Shown: in pieces, positions 35,246 to 43,516 of the stretch
Numbering within the stretch: the first letter of the stretch is position 1
Layout: every line of letters begins with the position of its first letter
Source of the DNA: Streptomyces changanensis
GTDB taxonomy: Bacteria > Actinomycetota > Actinomycetes > Streptomycetales > Streptomycetaceae
Reading direction: 5' to 3'
Length of the DNA: 64,000 bases
Assembly: GCF_024600715.1 (NCBI RefSeq)
Contig: NZ_CP102332.1
Location: 2,790,001 to 2,854,000 of the forward strand
Position numbers and translations under genes: made by a program
Notes under the pieces: generated by a model
Told to the model about the DNA's origin: nothing
Seen by the model: the letters and a program-made list of their open reading frames with translations, nothing else
Database searches by the model: none

Positions 35246-36003
35246 GCGCGGACGACTTCCGTTCCCGCGGCCTCGATGGCGGCCGCGTCCTGGGGGGCGA
35301 GCCCCTCGTCGGTGATGAGCAGGTCGACGTCGGTCAGGTCGCCGAAGCGGGCGAAGTGGTCCTGGCCGTGCTTGGCGGAGTCGGCGAGGAGGACGACGCG
35401 GCGGGCGGCGCCGATGGCGGCGCGCTTCACGGCGGCCTCGGCGAGGTCGGGGGTGGTGAGGCCGTGGGCGAGGGAGAAGCCGTTGGTGCCGAGGAAGGCG
35501 ACGTCGGCGCGGATCTCCCCGTACGCGCGCAGCGCCCAGGCGTCGACGGCGGCGCGGGTGCGGTGCCGTACGCGGCCGCCGACGAGGTGGAGGGCGATGC
35601 CCGGGTGGTCGGCGAGGCGGGCGGCGGTCGTCAGGGCGTGGGTGACGACGGTGAGGGGCCGGTCCAGGGGCAGGGCGGCGGCGATCCGCCCGACGGTGGA
35701 CCCGGCGTCGAGGATGACGCTGCCCTCCTCGGGGAGTGCGGCGAGGGCCGCGCGGGCGATGCGGTCCTTCTGGTCGGCGGCGGTCGACTCGCGTTCGGCG
35801 AGGTCGGGCTCGAAGTCGAGACGGCCCGCCGGGATGGCGCCGCCGTGCACGCGACGTACGAGGCCGGCCCGGTCGAGGGCCTTGAGGTCGCGCCGGATGG
35901 TCTCGGCGGTGACCTGGAACTCCTCGGCGAGGGAGAGCACGTCGACGCGGCCGCCCTCGCGGGCGAGGCGAAGGATCTCCTGTTGGCGCTCGGGTGCGTA
36001 CAT
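35242..36003 (-). CDS. fruR: DeoR-family fructose operon regulator
   Basis: This 253-residue DeoR-type protein has a winged HTH at the N-terminus (RQQEILRLAREGGRVDVLSLAEEF, TAETIRRDLKALDRAGLVRRVHGGA) and a C-terminal sugar-phosphate sensor with GSVILDAGSTVGRIA, FLGTNGFS and LLADSAKHG. It probably represses fruR-fruK-fruA and releases DNA on binding a fructose phosphate. It is first in the operon, coupled to fruK. ATG 36003 is chosen for the canonical M-Y-A-P-E-R-Q-Q-E-I-L start. Confidence 0.93.
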   Translation of the reverse strand: MYAPERQQEILRLAREGGRVDVLSLAEEFQVTAETIRRDLKALDRAGLVRRVHGGAIPAGRLDFEPDLAERESTAADQKDRIARAALAALPEEGSVILDAGSTVGRIAAALPLDRPLTVVTHALTTAARLADHPGIALHLVGGRVRHRTRAAVDAWALRAYGEIRADVAFLGTNGFSLAHGLTTPDLAEAAVKRAAIGAARRVVLLADSAKHGQDHFARFGDLTDVDLLITDEGLAPQDAAAIEAAGTEVVRA

Positions 36004-36017
36004 GTCCGTTGACTTCC

Positions 36018-36031
36018 GTTCGTGACCGAAC
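36018..36031. promoter_or_regulatory. Inverted repeat GTTCG-N4-CGAAC upstream of fruR
   Basis: This is a perfect 5-bp inverted repeat 15 nt upstream of the fruR start, at the place expected for an autoregulatory DeoR operator. It is short, so chance is possible. Confidence 0.4.
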
Positions 36032-36164
36032 CTGTGGTTCTGCTGGCAGGCTACGCGCCGACACGGGAGAAGTAAACAGATTCGGGCACCACCCGGGCAG
36101 ACTCGGACATCCACGGGAGTGGCGGTCTCCCCTGCGCGCCGCGCGACGCCGGCGCGCGGCGGAG

Positions 36165-36280
36165 CGGGAGCCGGTACGCGCTGTGCCGGCCGGTACACGG
36201 CGTGCGGGCCGGTACACGGCGTACGGAGCGGGTACAGGGCGCGCGGAGCCGGTACGCGGTGTGCGGGCCGGGGCCTGGGA
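36165..36280. repeat. Short GGTACACGGCGT-type repeats
   Basis: Five or more imperfect copies of a unit like GCCGGTACACGGCGTGCGG lie in the 400-bp gap between fruR and the convergent end of the MFS gene. No gene is supported in 36004-36403. Confidence 0.5.
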
Positions 36281-36403
36281 CGGGGTGCGGGCGTGGCGCG
36301 CGGGGTGGGGCGGTCGGGCCGGGGGTGCGCGGGCGCGGCGCGCGGAGGCCCCGCCGGGTGTCGCCCGGCGGGGCCTCGACAGGGTGTGCGTACGGTCGCG
36401 GGG

Positions 36404-37888
36404 TCAGCGGGCGGCGAGCGCCGGTTCCGCGTCGGCGTCCGCGTCCGCGTCCGCGTCGGCGTCGGCGTCCGCGTGCGCTGCTGCGGCGGGGGCCGGTACG
36501 GTCGCGTCCGGCTCGTCGGCGTCCCCGTCCTCCGCGTGCTGCCGCGGTCGGGCCGGCAGCGCGAACATCACCACGAACACCACGGCCAGTACCGCCGCGA
36601 CCCAGCCCAGGGCACCGGTGAAGGCGTCCGCCACGGCCCGTCCGAACCCGTCGGGGACGAAGACGACCGAGACGAGGCCGAGGCCGAGTGCGTTGCCGAG
36701 CTGCATCACGGAGTTGACGATCCCGGACGCCGATCCGGCGTGCTCGCGCGGCACGTCCGACAGGACCGCGTCCGTCAGCGGCGCGACCACGAGGCCCATG
36801 CCGAGGCCCATCACGACCAGCGGCAGCGCCATCTGCCAGGACGTTATGCCCATGCCGTACCGCTCGGCCTCCCAGACGTACAGACCGATACCGGCCACCA
36901 TCGTCAGGGCGCCCGCCTGCAGTACCCGGCGGCCGAAGCGGGGGACGAGCTTCTGGACGGACAGCCCCGCCGCGACCGACACGGCGATCGAGAACGGCAC
37001 GCCCGTCAGTCCGGCGCGCAGCGCGCTCCAGCCGAGGCCGAGCTGCATGTACAGCGTCCACACCAGGAAGAAGATGCCGAGCGCGATGCCGAAGGTCAGC
37101 TGCACGGCGACGCCCGCCGCGAAGCTCTTGACCCGGAAGAGGGAGAGCTCGACCAGCGGCGAGCCGTCCCGCCGCGCCTTGCGCCGCTCGTAGGCCACGA
37201 AGGCGGCGAAGACGGGGACGGCGGCGGCCATCGTGACGAAGCACCAGGCGGGCCAGTCCAGCTCGGCGCCCCGCGTCAGCGGGTACATGACCAGCAGCAT
37301 CGCGGCGATGGCGACGACGACGCCCGGCAGGTCCAGGCGCAGGGCGCGCGGCGCCCGCGACTCGGTGATGTAGGCGCGGCCCAGGAGCAGCGCGGCCACG
37401 CCGACGGGGAGGTTGATCAGGAAGATCGGCCGCCAGCCGAGGCCGAACAGGTCCCACTGGGTGAGCAGCGCGCCCAGCAGCGGACCGGACACGGCGCCGA
37501 GGCCGACGATCGCGCCGAACAGGCCGAAGACCTTGCCGCGCTCGTGCGCGGGGAAGGTGGCGTGCACGATCGACAGGACCTGCGGGACCATCAGCGCCGC
37601 CGTGCCGCCCTGCAGGATCCGCGAGGCGACCAGCATGTCCGGGCCGGTGGCGAATCCGCAGAGCGCGGAGGCGAGGGTGAAGCCGCCGACGCCGATCAGG
37701 AACAGGCGCTTGCGTCCGTGGATGTCGCCGAGCCGGCCGCCCGTGATGAGGCCCGCCGCGAAGGCGAGCGCGTACCCGGCGGTGATCCACTGGATCGCGC
37801 CGAAGGTCGCGCCGAGGTCCCGTTGGATCGCCGGGATGGCGATGTTGACGATCGTCACGTCCACGAGGTCCATGAAGGCCGCGGTCAT
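36404..37888 (-). CDS. MFS transporter, DHA2-like drug exporter (N-terminus uncertain)
   Basis: This 494-residue (as read) major facilitator has motif A GGRLGDIHGRKRLFLIGV, 12-14 helices and the DHA2-type LVDVTIVNIAIPAIQRDLGA. The C-terminus is an unusual Ala-Asp dipeptide run (HADADADADADADADAEP). The ATG at 37888 cuts into the first helix. Upstream in the same frame the sequence still reads like protein (YRAGGPGADRRRWFALAIV) but has no start codon before a stop. A well-placed ATG at 37977 in another frame (MTSQKPTPTP) would join it if one C were added near 37945. The gene is divergent from the WYL regulator across a palindromic operator. Confidence 0.85.
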   Translation of the reverse strand: MTAAFMDLVDVTIVNIAIPAIQRDLGATFGAIQWITAGYALAFAAGLITGGRLGDIHGRKRLFLIGVGGFTLASALCGFATGPDMLVASRILQGGTAALMVPQVLSIVHATFPAHERGKVFGLFGAIVGLGAVSGPLLGALLTQWDLFGLGWRPIFLINLPVGVAALLLGRAYITESRAPRALRLDLPGVVVAIAAMLLVMYPLTRGAELDWPAWCFVTMAAAVPVFAAFVAYERRKARRDGSPLVELSLFRVKSFAAGVAVQLTFGIALGIFFLVWTLYMQLGLGWSALRAGLTGVPFSIAVSVAAGLSVQKLVPRFGRRVLQAGALTMVAGIGLYVWEAERYGMGITSWQMALPLVVMGLGMGLVVAPLTDAVLSDVPREHAGSASGIVNSVMQLGNALGLGLVSVVFVPDGFGRAVADAFTGALGWVAAVLAVVFVVMFALPARPRQHAEDGDADEPDATVPAPAAAAHADADADADADADADAEPALAAR

Positions 37889-37997
37889 GACGATGGCCAG
37901 GGCGAACCAGCGGCGGCGGTCCGCGCCGGGGCCGCCGGCGCGGTACTGGGGGTGGGGGTCGGCTTCTGCGAGGTCATGGCGGGAAACCTACGGGTCC

Positions 37998-38020
37998 TCT
38001 AGGACAGAACACGTCCTAGA
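37998..38020. promoter_or_regulatory. Operator TCTAGGAC-N7-GTCCTAGA between MFS and WYL regulator
   Basis: This is a perfect 8-bp inverted repeat with a 7-nt spacer. An additional GTCCT/AGGAC palindrome at 37994-38005 shares the left arm, giving three half-sites. It sits in the divergent promoter region directly before the WYL regulator start, which argues for control of both genes by that regulator. Confidence 0.75.
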
Positions 38021-38040
38021 TGACGGCGATGCTGGACGGC

Positions 38041-39168
38041 ATGACGGACACACCGGCACGTCTCCTGAAACTGCTGTCCCTGCTGCAGACCCCGCGCGAG
38101 TGGCCGGGCAGCGAGCTCGCCGCCCGCCTCGACGTCAGCCCCCGCACCATCCGGCGGGACGTCGACCGGCTGCGGGAGCTCGGCTACCCCGTCGAGGCGT
38201 CGAAGGGCGCCGTCGGCGGCTACCGGCTGGTCGCGGGGGCCGCGATGCCCCCGCTGCTCCTGGACGACGAGGAGGCCGTCGCCATCGCGGTGGGCCTGCG
38301 CGCCGGGGCGGGCCACGCCATCGAGGGCGTGGAGGAGGCGTCCGTGCGGGCGCTGGCCAAGCTGGAGCAGGTCCTCCCGTCGCGGCTGCGGCACCGGGTC
38401 TCCACGCTGCAGAGCGCGACGATCCCGCTGACACGGGGGGACGGGGCGACGGTCGACCCGCGCACCCTCACCGCGCTCGCGTCGGCGGTCACGGGGCGGG
38501 AGCGGCTGCGGTTCGGGTACCGGGCGGGGGACGGCACGCGGACGCGGCGACAGGTGGAGCCGTACCGGCTCGTGTCGACCGGGTACCGCTGGTACCTGGT
38601 CGCCTACGACCTGGGGCGGGAGGACTGGCGGACGTTCCGGGTGGACCGGGTCGACGAGCCGTTCCCCACGGGGGCGCGGTTCACGCCGCGCGAGCTGCCC
38701 GGCGGCGACGCGGCGGAGCTGCTGGGGCGTTCGCTGCGCGGGCGCCAGGAGGGGCTGGAGCTGGACGTGTCGTTCGACGCGCCCGCCGCCTTCGTGGCGG
38801 CACGCCTCCCGGGGTACCTGACGCCGGAGTCGACGGGCGGAGCCACCTGCCGGCTCCGGGCGCGGGCGGTCGACTCGGTGGAGTGGCTCGCCGTGCGGCT
38901 GGCGATGGTGGACTGCGAGTTCACGGTGCACGGCCCGCGCGAGCTGGCGTCGTACGTCGCCGAACTGGGCGCCCGCCTGTGCCGCGCGGGCGTCGGGGAC
39001 GACGGGCCGGGCGGTCCTAGCGGACTGGGCGAACCGGGTGTTCCCAGCGGTCCGGGCGGACCGGGCGATCCGGGTGTTCCCAGCGGCCCCAGCGGTCCGG
39101 GTGGTCCGGGTGTTCCCGGCGGTCCGGGGGACGCGAGCGACGGGGACGGGCCGGGCACCGCGCCCTGA
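38041..39168 (+). CDS. HTH/WYL-domain (YafY-type) transcriptional regulator with Gly/Pro-rich tail
   Basis: This protein of about 375 residues has an N-terminal DeoR-like winged HTH (ARLLKLLSLLQTPREWPGSELAARL, then SPRTIRRDVDRLRELGYPV). The WYL domain follows (FGYRAGDG, PYRLVSTGYRWYLVAYDLGREDWRTFRVDRV) and then the C-terminal WCX-like region. Residues after about 325 are a collagen-like tail of Gly-Pro-Gly/Gly-Pro-Ser triplets. Starts at 38020, 38029 and 38041 are in frame; 38041 is chosen for the usual MTDTPARLL beginning. It probably senses a small ligand and controls the divergent exporter. Confidence 0.88.
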   Translation: MTDTPARLLKLLSLLQTPREWPGSELAARLDVSPRTIRRDVDRLRELGYPVEASKGAVGGYRLVAGAAMPPLLLDDEEAVAIAVGLRAGAGHAIEGVEEASVRALAKLEQVLPSRLRHRVSTLQSATIPLTRGDGATVDPRTLTALASAVTGRERLRFGYRAGDGTRTRRQVEPYRLVSTGYRWYLVAYDLGREDWRTFRVDRVDEPFPTGARFTPRELPGGDAAELLGRSLRGRQEGLELDVSFDAPAAFVAARLPGYLTPESTGGATCRLRARAVDSVEWLAVRLAMVDCEFTVHGPRELASYVAELGARLCRAGVGDDGPGGPSGLGEPGVPSGPGGPGDPGVPSGPSGPGGPGVPGGPGDASDGDGPGTAP

Positions 39169-39208
39169 TCCGGGCGGCGTACGCGGCGGGCGTCACGGTG
39201 GCGCGTGG

Positions 39209-39353
39209 GCCCAGGCGCGCCGCTCGGCAGTGCGCCCCACCAGCAGGCGCGCCATGCCCCAGGCGTGCCGCTCGGCTGGTACGCCCCACCGGCAGGCGCG
39301 CCACGCCTCAGACGCGTCGCTCGGCAGGCACGCCACGCCGCAGGCTCGCCGGG
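39209..39353 (+). repeat. Three imperfect 47-49-bp tandem repeats
   Basis: Units share the core CAGGCGYGCCGCTCGGC followed by a CGCCCCACC and GGCAGGCGCGCCA-type stretch, repeated three times between the WYL gene and hrdD. No coding frame with family resemblance covers it. The whole gap 39169-39497 holds only this repeat and the terminator hairpin. Confidence 0.65.
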
Positions 39354-39387
39354 CGGTGGGAGCCGACGCGCGCCCCGACGGACACGG

Positions 39388-39425
39388 CCGCAGCCCCCCG
39401 CCGGGGGGGAGGCGGAGGGCTGCGG
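39388..39425. terminator. Bidirectional hairpin between WYL gene and hrdD
   Basis: A 15-bp stem with one mismatch (CCGCAGCCCCCCGCC with GGCGGAGGGCTGCGG) and a G-rich 8-nt loop lies between two convergent genes, 73 nt past the hrdD stop. Confidence 0.75.
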
Positions 39426-39497
39426 TTCGGCCACCGCCCCGCCCCTTGGGGGGATCCGGGCGGGACGGTGGGTTCGTGGGGGGCGCGGCCGACGCCG

Positions 39498-40493
39498 TCA
39501 GGCGGCGGCGTCGAAGCCGGTGTCCCTGGCCATGCGCTTCAGCTCCAGCAGGGCGTGCTTCTCTATCTGGCGGATCCGCTCGCGGGTCAGGCCGTGCTGC
39601 TTGCCGACCTCGGTGAGCGTCCGCTCGCGGCCGTCCTCGATGCCGTACCGCATGCGGATGATGGAGGCGGTGCGGTTGTCGAGCCGGCCGATCAGGTCCT
39701 CCAGCTCCTCGCTGCGCAGCAGCGTGAGCACCGACTGCTCGGGCGAGACCGCGGAGGTGTCCTCCAGCAGGTCGCCGAACTGCGTCTCGCCCGCGTCGTC
39801 CACGGACATGTTCAGCGACACCGGGTCGCGGGCCCAGTCCAGGACGTCGGAGACGCGCTCCGGGGTCGAGCCGAGCTCGGTGGCGATCTCGGCGGGCTCG
39901 GGGTCCCGGCCGTTCTCGCGGTTGAACTCGCGCTGCACGCGGCGGATGCGGCCCAGCTCCTCCACCAGGTGGACGGGGAGGCGGATCGTGCGCGACTGGT
40001 CGGCTATGGAGCGCGTGATGGCCTGGCGGATCCACCACGTCGCGTACGTGGAGAACTTGAAGCCCTTGGTGTAGTCGAACTTCTCCACCGCGCGGACCAG
40101 GCCGGCGTTGCCCTCCTGGATGAGGTCGAGCAGGGGCAGCCCGCTGCGCGGGTAGCGCCGGGCCACGGCGACCACCAGGCGGAGGTTGGAGCGGATGAAG
40201 ACGTCCTTGGCGCGCTCGCCCTCGTCGACCAGGCGCTCCAGCTCCTCGCGGGTCGCGCCGTCGGCGTCGGTCTCCACCTCGCCGTCAAGGATCTGCTGCG
40301 CGTACACGCCGGCCTCGATGATCTGGGAGAGCTCGACCTCCTTGGCGGCGTCGAGCAGCGGCGTGCGGGCGATCTCGTCGAGGTACATGCCGACCAGGTC
40401 GCGGTCGGCGATCTCCCCGCCCACGGCGCGAACGCTGCTGGCCCGAGCGGTCCTGGTGGCGGACTCCGGACGGGCGACGGCACGGGTTGCCAT
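39498..40493 (-). CDS. hrdD: RNA polymerase sigma factor HrdD
   Basis: This 331-residue group 2 sigma-70 factor has region 1.2 (DRDLVGMYLDEIARTPLL), region 2 (SNLRLVVAVARRYPRSG, LLDLIQEGNAGLVRAVEKFDY, FKFSTYATWWIRQAITRSI), region 3 and region 4 (RTLTEVGKQHGLTRERIRQIEKHALLELK). The beginning MATRAVARPES and the length match Streptomyces HrdD rather than the longer HrdB. The ATG at 40493 has AAGGGAG 6 nt upstream; a longer frame to 40556 would run into the promoter. A SigR-type promoter lies just upstream, consistent with known oxidative-stress control of hrdD in S. coelicolor. Confidence 0.93.
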   Translation of the reverse strand: MATRAVARPESATRTARASSVRAVGGEIADRDLVGMYLDEIARTPLLDAAKEVELSQIIEAGVYAQQILDGEVETDADGATREELERLVDEGERAKDVFIRSNLRLVVAVARRYPRSGLPLLDLIQEGNAGLVRAVEKFDYTKGFKFSTYATWWIRQAITRSIADQSRTIRLPVHLVEELGRIRRVQREFNRENGRDPEPAEIATELGSTPERVSDVLDWARDPVSLNMSVDDAGETQFGDLLEDTSAVSPEQSVLTLLRSEELEDLIGRLDNRTASIIRMRYGIEDGRERTLTEVGKQHGLTRERIRQIEKHALLELKRMARDTGFDAAA

Positions 40494-40554
40494 GCGAGCT
40501 CCCTTACTGAGTAGGTCGCGACACCCTCCCGGGTGCCCTGCATCCGATGGAAAC

Positions 40555-40580
40555 AACGACTGGAATCCGGACAGAATTCC
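40555..40580 (-). promoter_or_regulatory. SigR-type promoter of hrdD (GGAAT-N18-GTT)
   Basis: On the minus strand GGAAT (40580-40576) is followed after exactly 18 nt by GTT (40557-40555), matching the Streptomyces SigR consensus, about 62 nt before the hrdD start. The remainder of the gap 40581-41128 shows no supported gene and presumably holds the promoter of the next gene. Confidence 0.75.
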
Positions 40581-41128
40581 CCAGCCGACCCTCGATTTAG
40601 CCGATCATGCAGTACCCTGTCCCGCCGCACGGGCGGTCATGCACGGCTCGACCGAGCAGAAGTGCAGGTCGGAGCGGGGAAACCGGCCCGCTTCTTCGCC
40701 GCCCGCGACAAGCGGTCACCTGGTCGCCCGTGACGGCGATCACATACGGCACGGTGTCCTCACCCCCGAACGGCGTCCTCGTACCCTGCGGTCGCCCTCC
40801 CACCCGGAAGACGACCCCCACCCCCTCCTGGTTGCCCGCACAACGGTTGCCATGCCCGAATTGTTCCAAGACGAACAAAGAAGCCCCCGGCCCACGCCCC
40901 TCACCCTCACCTCCACCCCCACCTCGCCCGCCCGAGCCGGAACGGTCGCCGGCCCGGCCACGCGGGCCCTGTCGGCCCTGTCGGCCCGCGCCGACAGGGC
41001 CCGCGGGCCTAGGTCCGACGGGCCGCGGGCCTAGGTCCGACGGGGCCGCGGGCCCGGAGCGGCGGGGCCGCGGGGACTACGTCGGCGGCCGGTTCCGCCG
41101 GCACGGAGACGTGCCTAGGGTCCCGGAC

Positions 41129-42190
41129 ATGGACCACACCGACACGGCCCCCTCCCCCGCCCCCTACACCGGCGACCCGACCGGCATCCTCGACGAAGCG
41201 CTCGAACGCCTCCACGCGTGCGGCCCGGAGCGCGACGGCTGGCTCAGCAACCACGCCCCGATGGCGGTCGAGGCGCTCGCCCGGCACGGGCACGCGCCGC
41301 GGGTGCACCGCTGGATCGACCGGTACCGGGCGAAGCTGGAGGACATGCCGACCCCGTACGAGCGGGTGACGCGGGAGAACTGGCGGGAGGCGCTGGGCGA
41401 CCCGGCCCGGATGGCCGACTGGGCCGCCCACTTCGAGCGGGAGACCGCCGAGCGGCCCTGGCGGGAGGTGCTCGCCGAGTGGTGGCCGCGCCTGCTGCCG
41501 GGCATCGCGGCCGGCGCGACCCATCCGGTGATCCGCGTCGGTCACGCCGTACGCACCCTGCTGGCCGCGGGCGACAACGCCCCGCGCGTCACCGAGCTCG
41601 CGCACGCCCTCGGCTACTGGGCCGCCCGCCATCAGCCCCTGCCCGCCGTGACCGAGCTCCGGCCGGCGCCGACGGCCGCCGCCGCCCTCGACGCCGTACC
41701 GACCGTGCCGGAGCAGTCGGGCGGCATCCGGGAGCGGCTGGCGCAGCTGTCCGCGCTGCCGCGGTGGGGCACCGCGCCCGACCCGGAGGCCGCCCGCGCG
41801 CACCTGGCCGAGCTGGTCACCGCGGCGACTCACCGGTACGCCACGCACGGGCACGGCTCGCCGGTCATGCTGGTGCACGCCGCCACCGCGCCGAACGCCG
41901 TCCTGCGCACCCTGCCCGTCCTGCCGCGCGACCTGTGGGTGCCGAGCCTCGGCGCGGCGTGGGCGGCGAGCGCGGCGGTCACCGCGGCGTACGCCCCCGC
42001 CGCCCCGGACCCGGCCCCGCCGGGCCTCCCGGGAGCCGCCCGGCTCACCCCGCAGGAGGTGTTCGAGCGGGCGGCGGCGCACGGCAACGACCATGCCATC
42101 AAGTTCGCCGACACGGCGCTCGACGTCGGCGACCCGCTCGCGCTGGCCGCGACCGTCCGGTCCGTGGAGCAGATCCCGCCCCTGTTCTGA
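41129..42190 (+). CDS. Questin oxidase-like protein
   Basis: This 353-residue soluble protein has LDEALERLHACGPERDGWLSNHAPMAVEAL at the N-terminus and His-rich helices further on (HPVIRVGHAVRTLL, HGSPVMLVHAATAPNAVLRTLPVL, GNDHAIKFADTAL). These match the questin-oxidase-like (DUF4243) family, named for a fungal Baeyer-Villiger-type ring-cleaving oxygenase. In bacteria the substrates are unknown. The ATG 41129 follows CCTAGGGTCCCGGAC, where TAGGGT sits about 7 nt before the ATG, so the message may be leaderless. It is divergent from hrdD and has no co-transcribed partner. Confidence 0.82.
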   Translation: MDHTDTAPSPAPYTGDPTGILDEALERLHACGPERDGWLSNHAPMAVEALARHGHAPRVHRWIDRYRAKLEDMPTPYERVTRENWREALGDPARMADWAAHFERETAERPWREVLAEWWPRLLPGIAAGATHPVIRVGHAVRTLLAAGDNAPRVTELAHALGYWAARHQPLPAVTELRPAPTAAAALDAVPTVPEQSGGIRERLAQLSALPRWGTAPDPEAARAHLAELVTAATHRYATHGHGSPVMLVHAATAPNAVLRTLPVLPRDLWVPSLGAAWAASAAVTAAYAPAAPDPAPPGLPGAARLTPQEVFERAAAHGNDHAIKFADTALDVGDPLALAATVRSVEQIPPLF

Positions 42191-42483
42191 CCCGTACCGG
42201 TCGCATGGGCGACGCCCCGTTCCGACGGCCCGACCGGCCGCGGGCGACGACGCCCCGTTCCCACCGCCCGGCACACCCCTACGGCTCCCCCTCCCCGGTC
42301 GCCGGCCCCGCCCCCACCCCGCAGGCCGCTGCTCCGTTCGGGACATCGCCGGGCGGCACATTCCATGTGCACAATCCGTTTTCACCTCCGTCGACTCCAG
42401 CGGCACGGCGCATGATCAACAGCTGGCGCCCCGTGTCAACATGCCGGGGGACCAGGTGGTTTGGAGCCGGAGGTACACCGCCC

Positions 42484-43350
42484 GTGGCGGCGAACGACAA
42501 CCCCACCGTCAGGGGACGACGACTGGGGGCGGAGCTGCGCCGGCTCCGCCTGGCCAGCGGCCTGACCGGTACGCAGGTGGCGGCGCGGTTGCTGATCTCC
42601 CAGGCCAAGGTCAGTCACATGGAGACCGGCCGCCGCGCCGTCAGCCCCCGTGACGTGCGCGACCTGTGCGGGCTCTACGGAGTCACCGACCAGCACGTCG
42701 TCGACTCCCTGATGGGACTGGCCAGGGAGTCGAGAAGGCAGGGCTGGTGGCACGTCTACGGCGACATCCCCCACGGCGTCTACGTCGGCCTGGAGACCGA
42801 GGCCGCCTCCCTCCACACCTACGAGCCCATGGTGATCCCCGGTCTGCTGCAGACCCCCGCCTACGCGGCCGCGGTCATCGAGGAAACGATCCCGCTGGCC
42901 ACCGTCGAGCAGGCCGCCGCACGGCTGAAGGTGCGGCTCCGCCGGCAGCACCGGATCTACGACCCCGCCCGCCGCCTCCGCCTGTGGGCCGTCCTGGACG
43001 AGTCGACCCTGCGGCGCGTCGTCGGCAGCCGGGAGATCATGCGCGAGCAACTGGAGCACCTGCACGCGCTGAGCACCGAGCCGCACGTCACCGTGCAGGT
43101 CCTCCCCCACGCGGCGGGGGCCCACCCCGGCCTCTCGGGGCAGTTCTCCCTCCTCCGGTTCCCCGACAGCGGCCGGGCCGTGGTGTACCTGGAGAGGTTC
43201 ACCAGCGACCTCTACCTGGAGAGGCCGCACGACGTGCGGCACCACGAGCTGATGTACGCGCACCTGCAGACCCAGGCCCTCTGCCCCGACCGCAGCCGGC
43301 ACCTCATCAGGGAGACCGTCGGGCTCTACGCCTCGCCGCCGACGCGGTGA
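42484..43350 (+). CDS. XRE-family regulator with DUF5753-type C-terminal domain
   Basis: This 288-residue protein has an N-terminal HTH_31-type domain (GRRLGAELRRLRLASGLTGTQVAARLLISQAKVS). It is followed by the DUF5753-type region (YVGLETEAASLHTYEPMVIPGLLQTPAYAAAVI, VQVLPHAAGAHPGLSGQFSLL, RFTSDLYLE). In Streptomyces such proteins usually sit beside a small DUF397 protein; none is seen here, so this is an orphan. GTG 42484 has GGAGG about 10 nt upstream. Confidence 0.9.
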   Translation: MAANDNPTVRGRRLGAELRRLRLASGLTGTQVAARLLISQAKVSHMETGRRAVSPRDVRDLCGLYGVTDQHVVDSLMGLARESRRQGWWHVYGDIPHGVYVGLETEAASLHTYEPMVIPGLLQTPAYAAAVIEETIPLATVEQAAARLKVRLRRQHRIYDPARRLRLWAVLDESTLRRVVGSREIMREQLEHLHALSTEPHVTVQVLPHAAGAHPGLSGQFSLLRFPDSGRAVVYLERFTSDLYLERPHDVRHHELMYAHLQTQALCPDRSRHLIRETVGLYASPPTR

Positions 43351-43516
43351 CGGGCCGGGCCGGCCCGCGCCGAGCACCGTCCGGCACCCGCACCCGCACA
43401 CACATCCGCGCCCGCACCCGCGCCACCGGCACCGGCACCGGTGTCGGCTCCGAACCGGCCGCTGGCGCCCGCGCCCGGCACCGGCGTCGGCGAACCGACA
43501 GCTGGACGCCCCCGGC

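Noticed and set aside
31832..36025. 1397-residue plus-strand frame opposite the fructose operon
   Set aside because: It is antisense to fruA, fruK and fruR, all of which have clear signatures; the frame is low-complexity shadow.
36404..36500. Ala-Asp run in the MFS C-terminus as a frameshift
   Set aside because: The repeated GCGTCC-type codons are in frame and end in a normal stop; it looks like a coding repeat, not an error.
42191..42483. DUF397 partner gene for the XRE/DUF5753-type regulator
   Set aside because: No short frame with the expected pattern was found on either side of the regulator.
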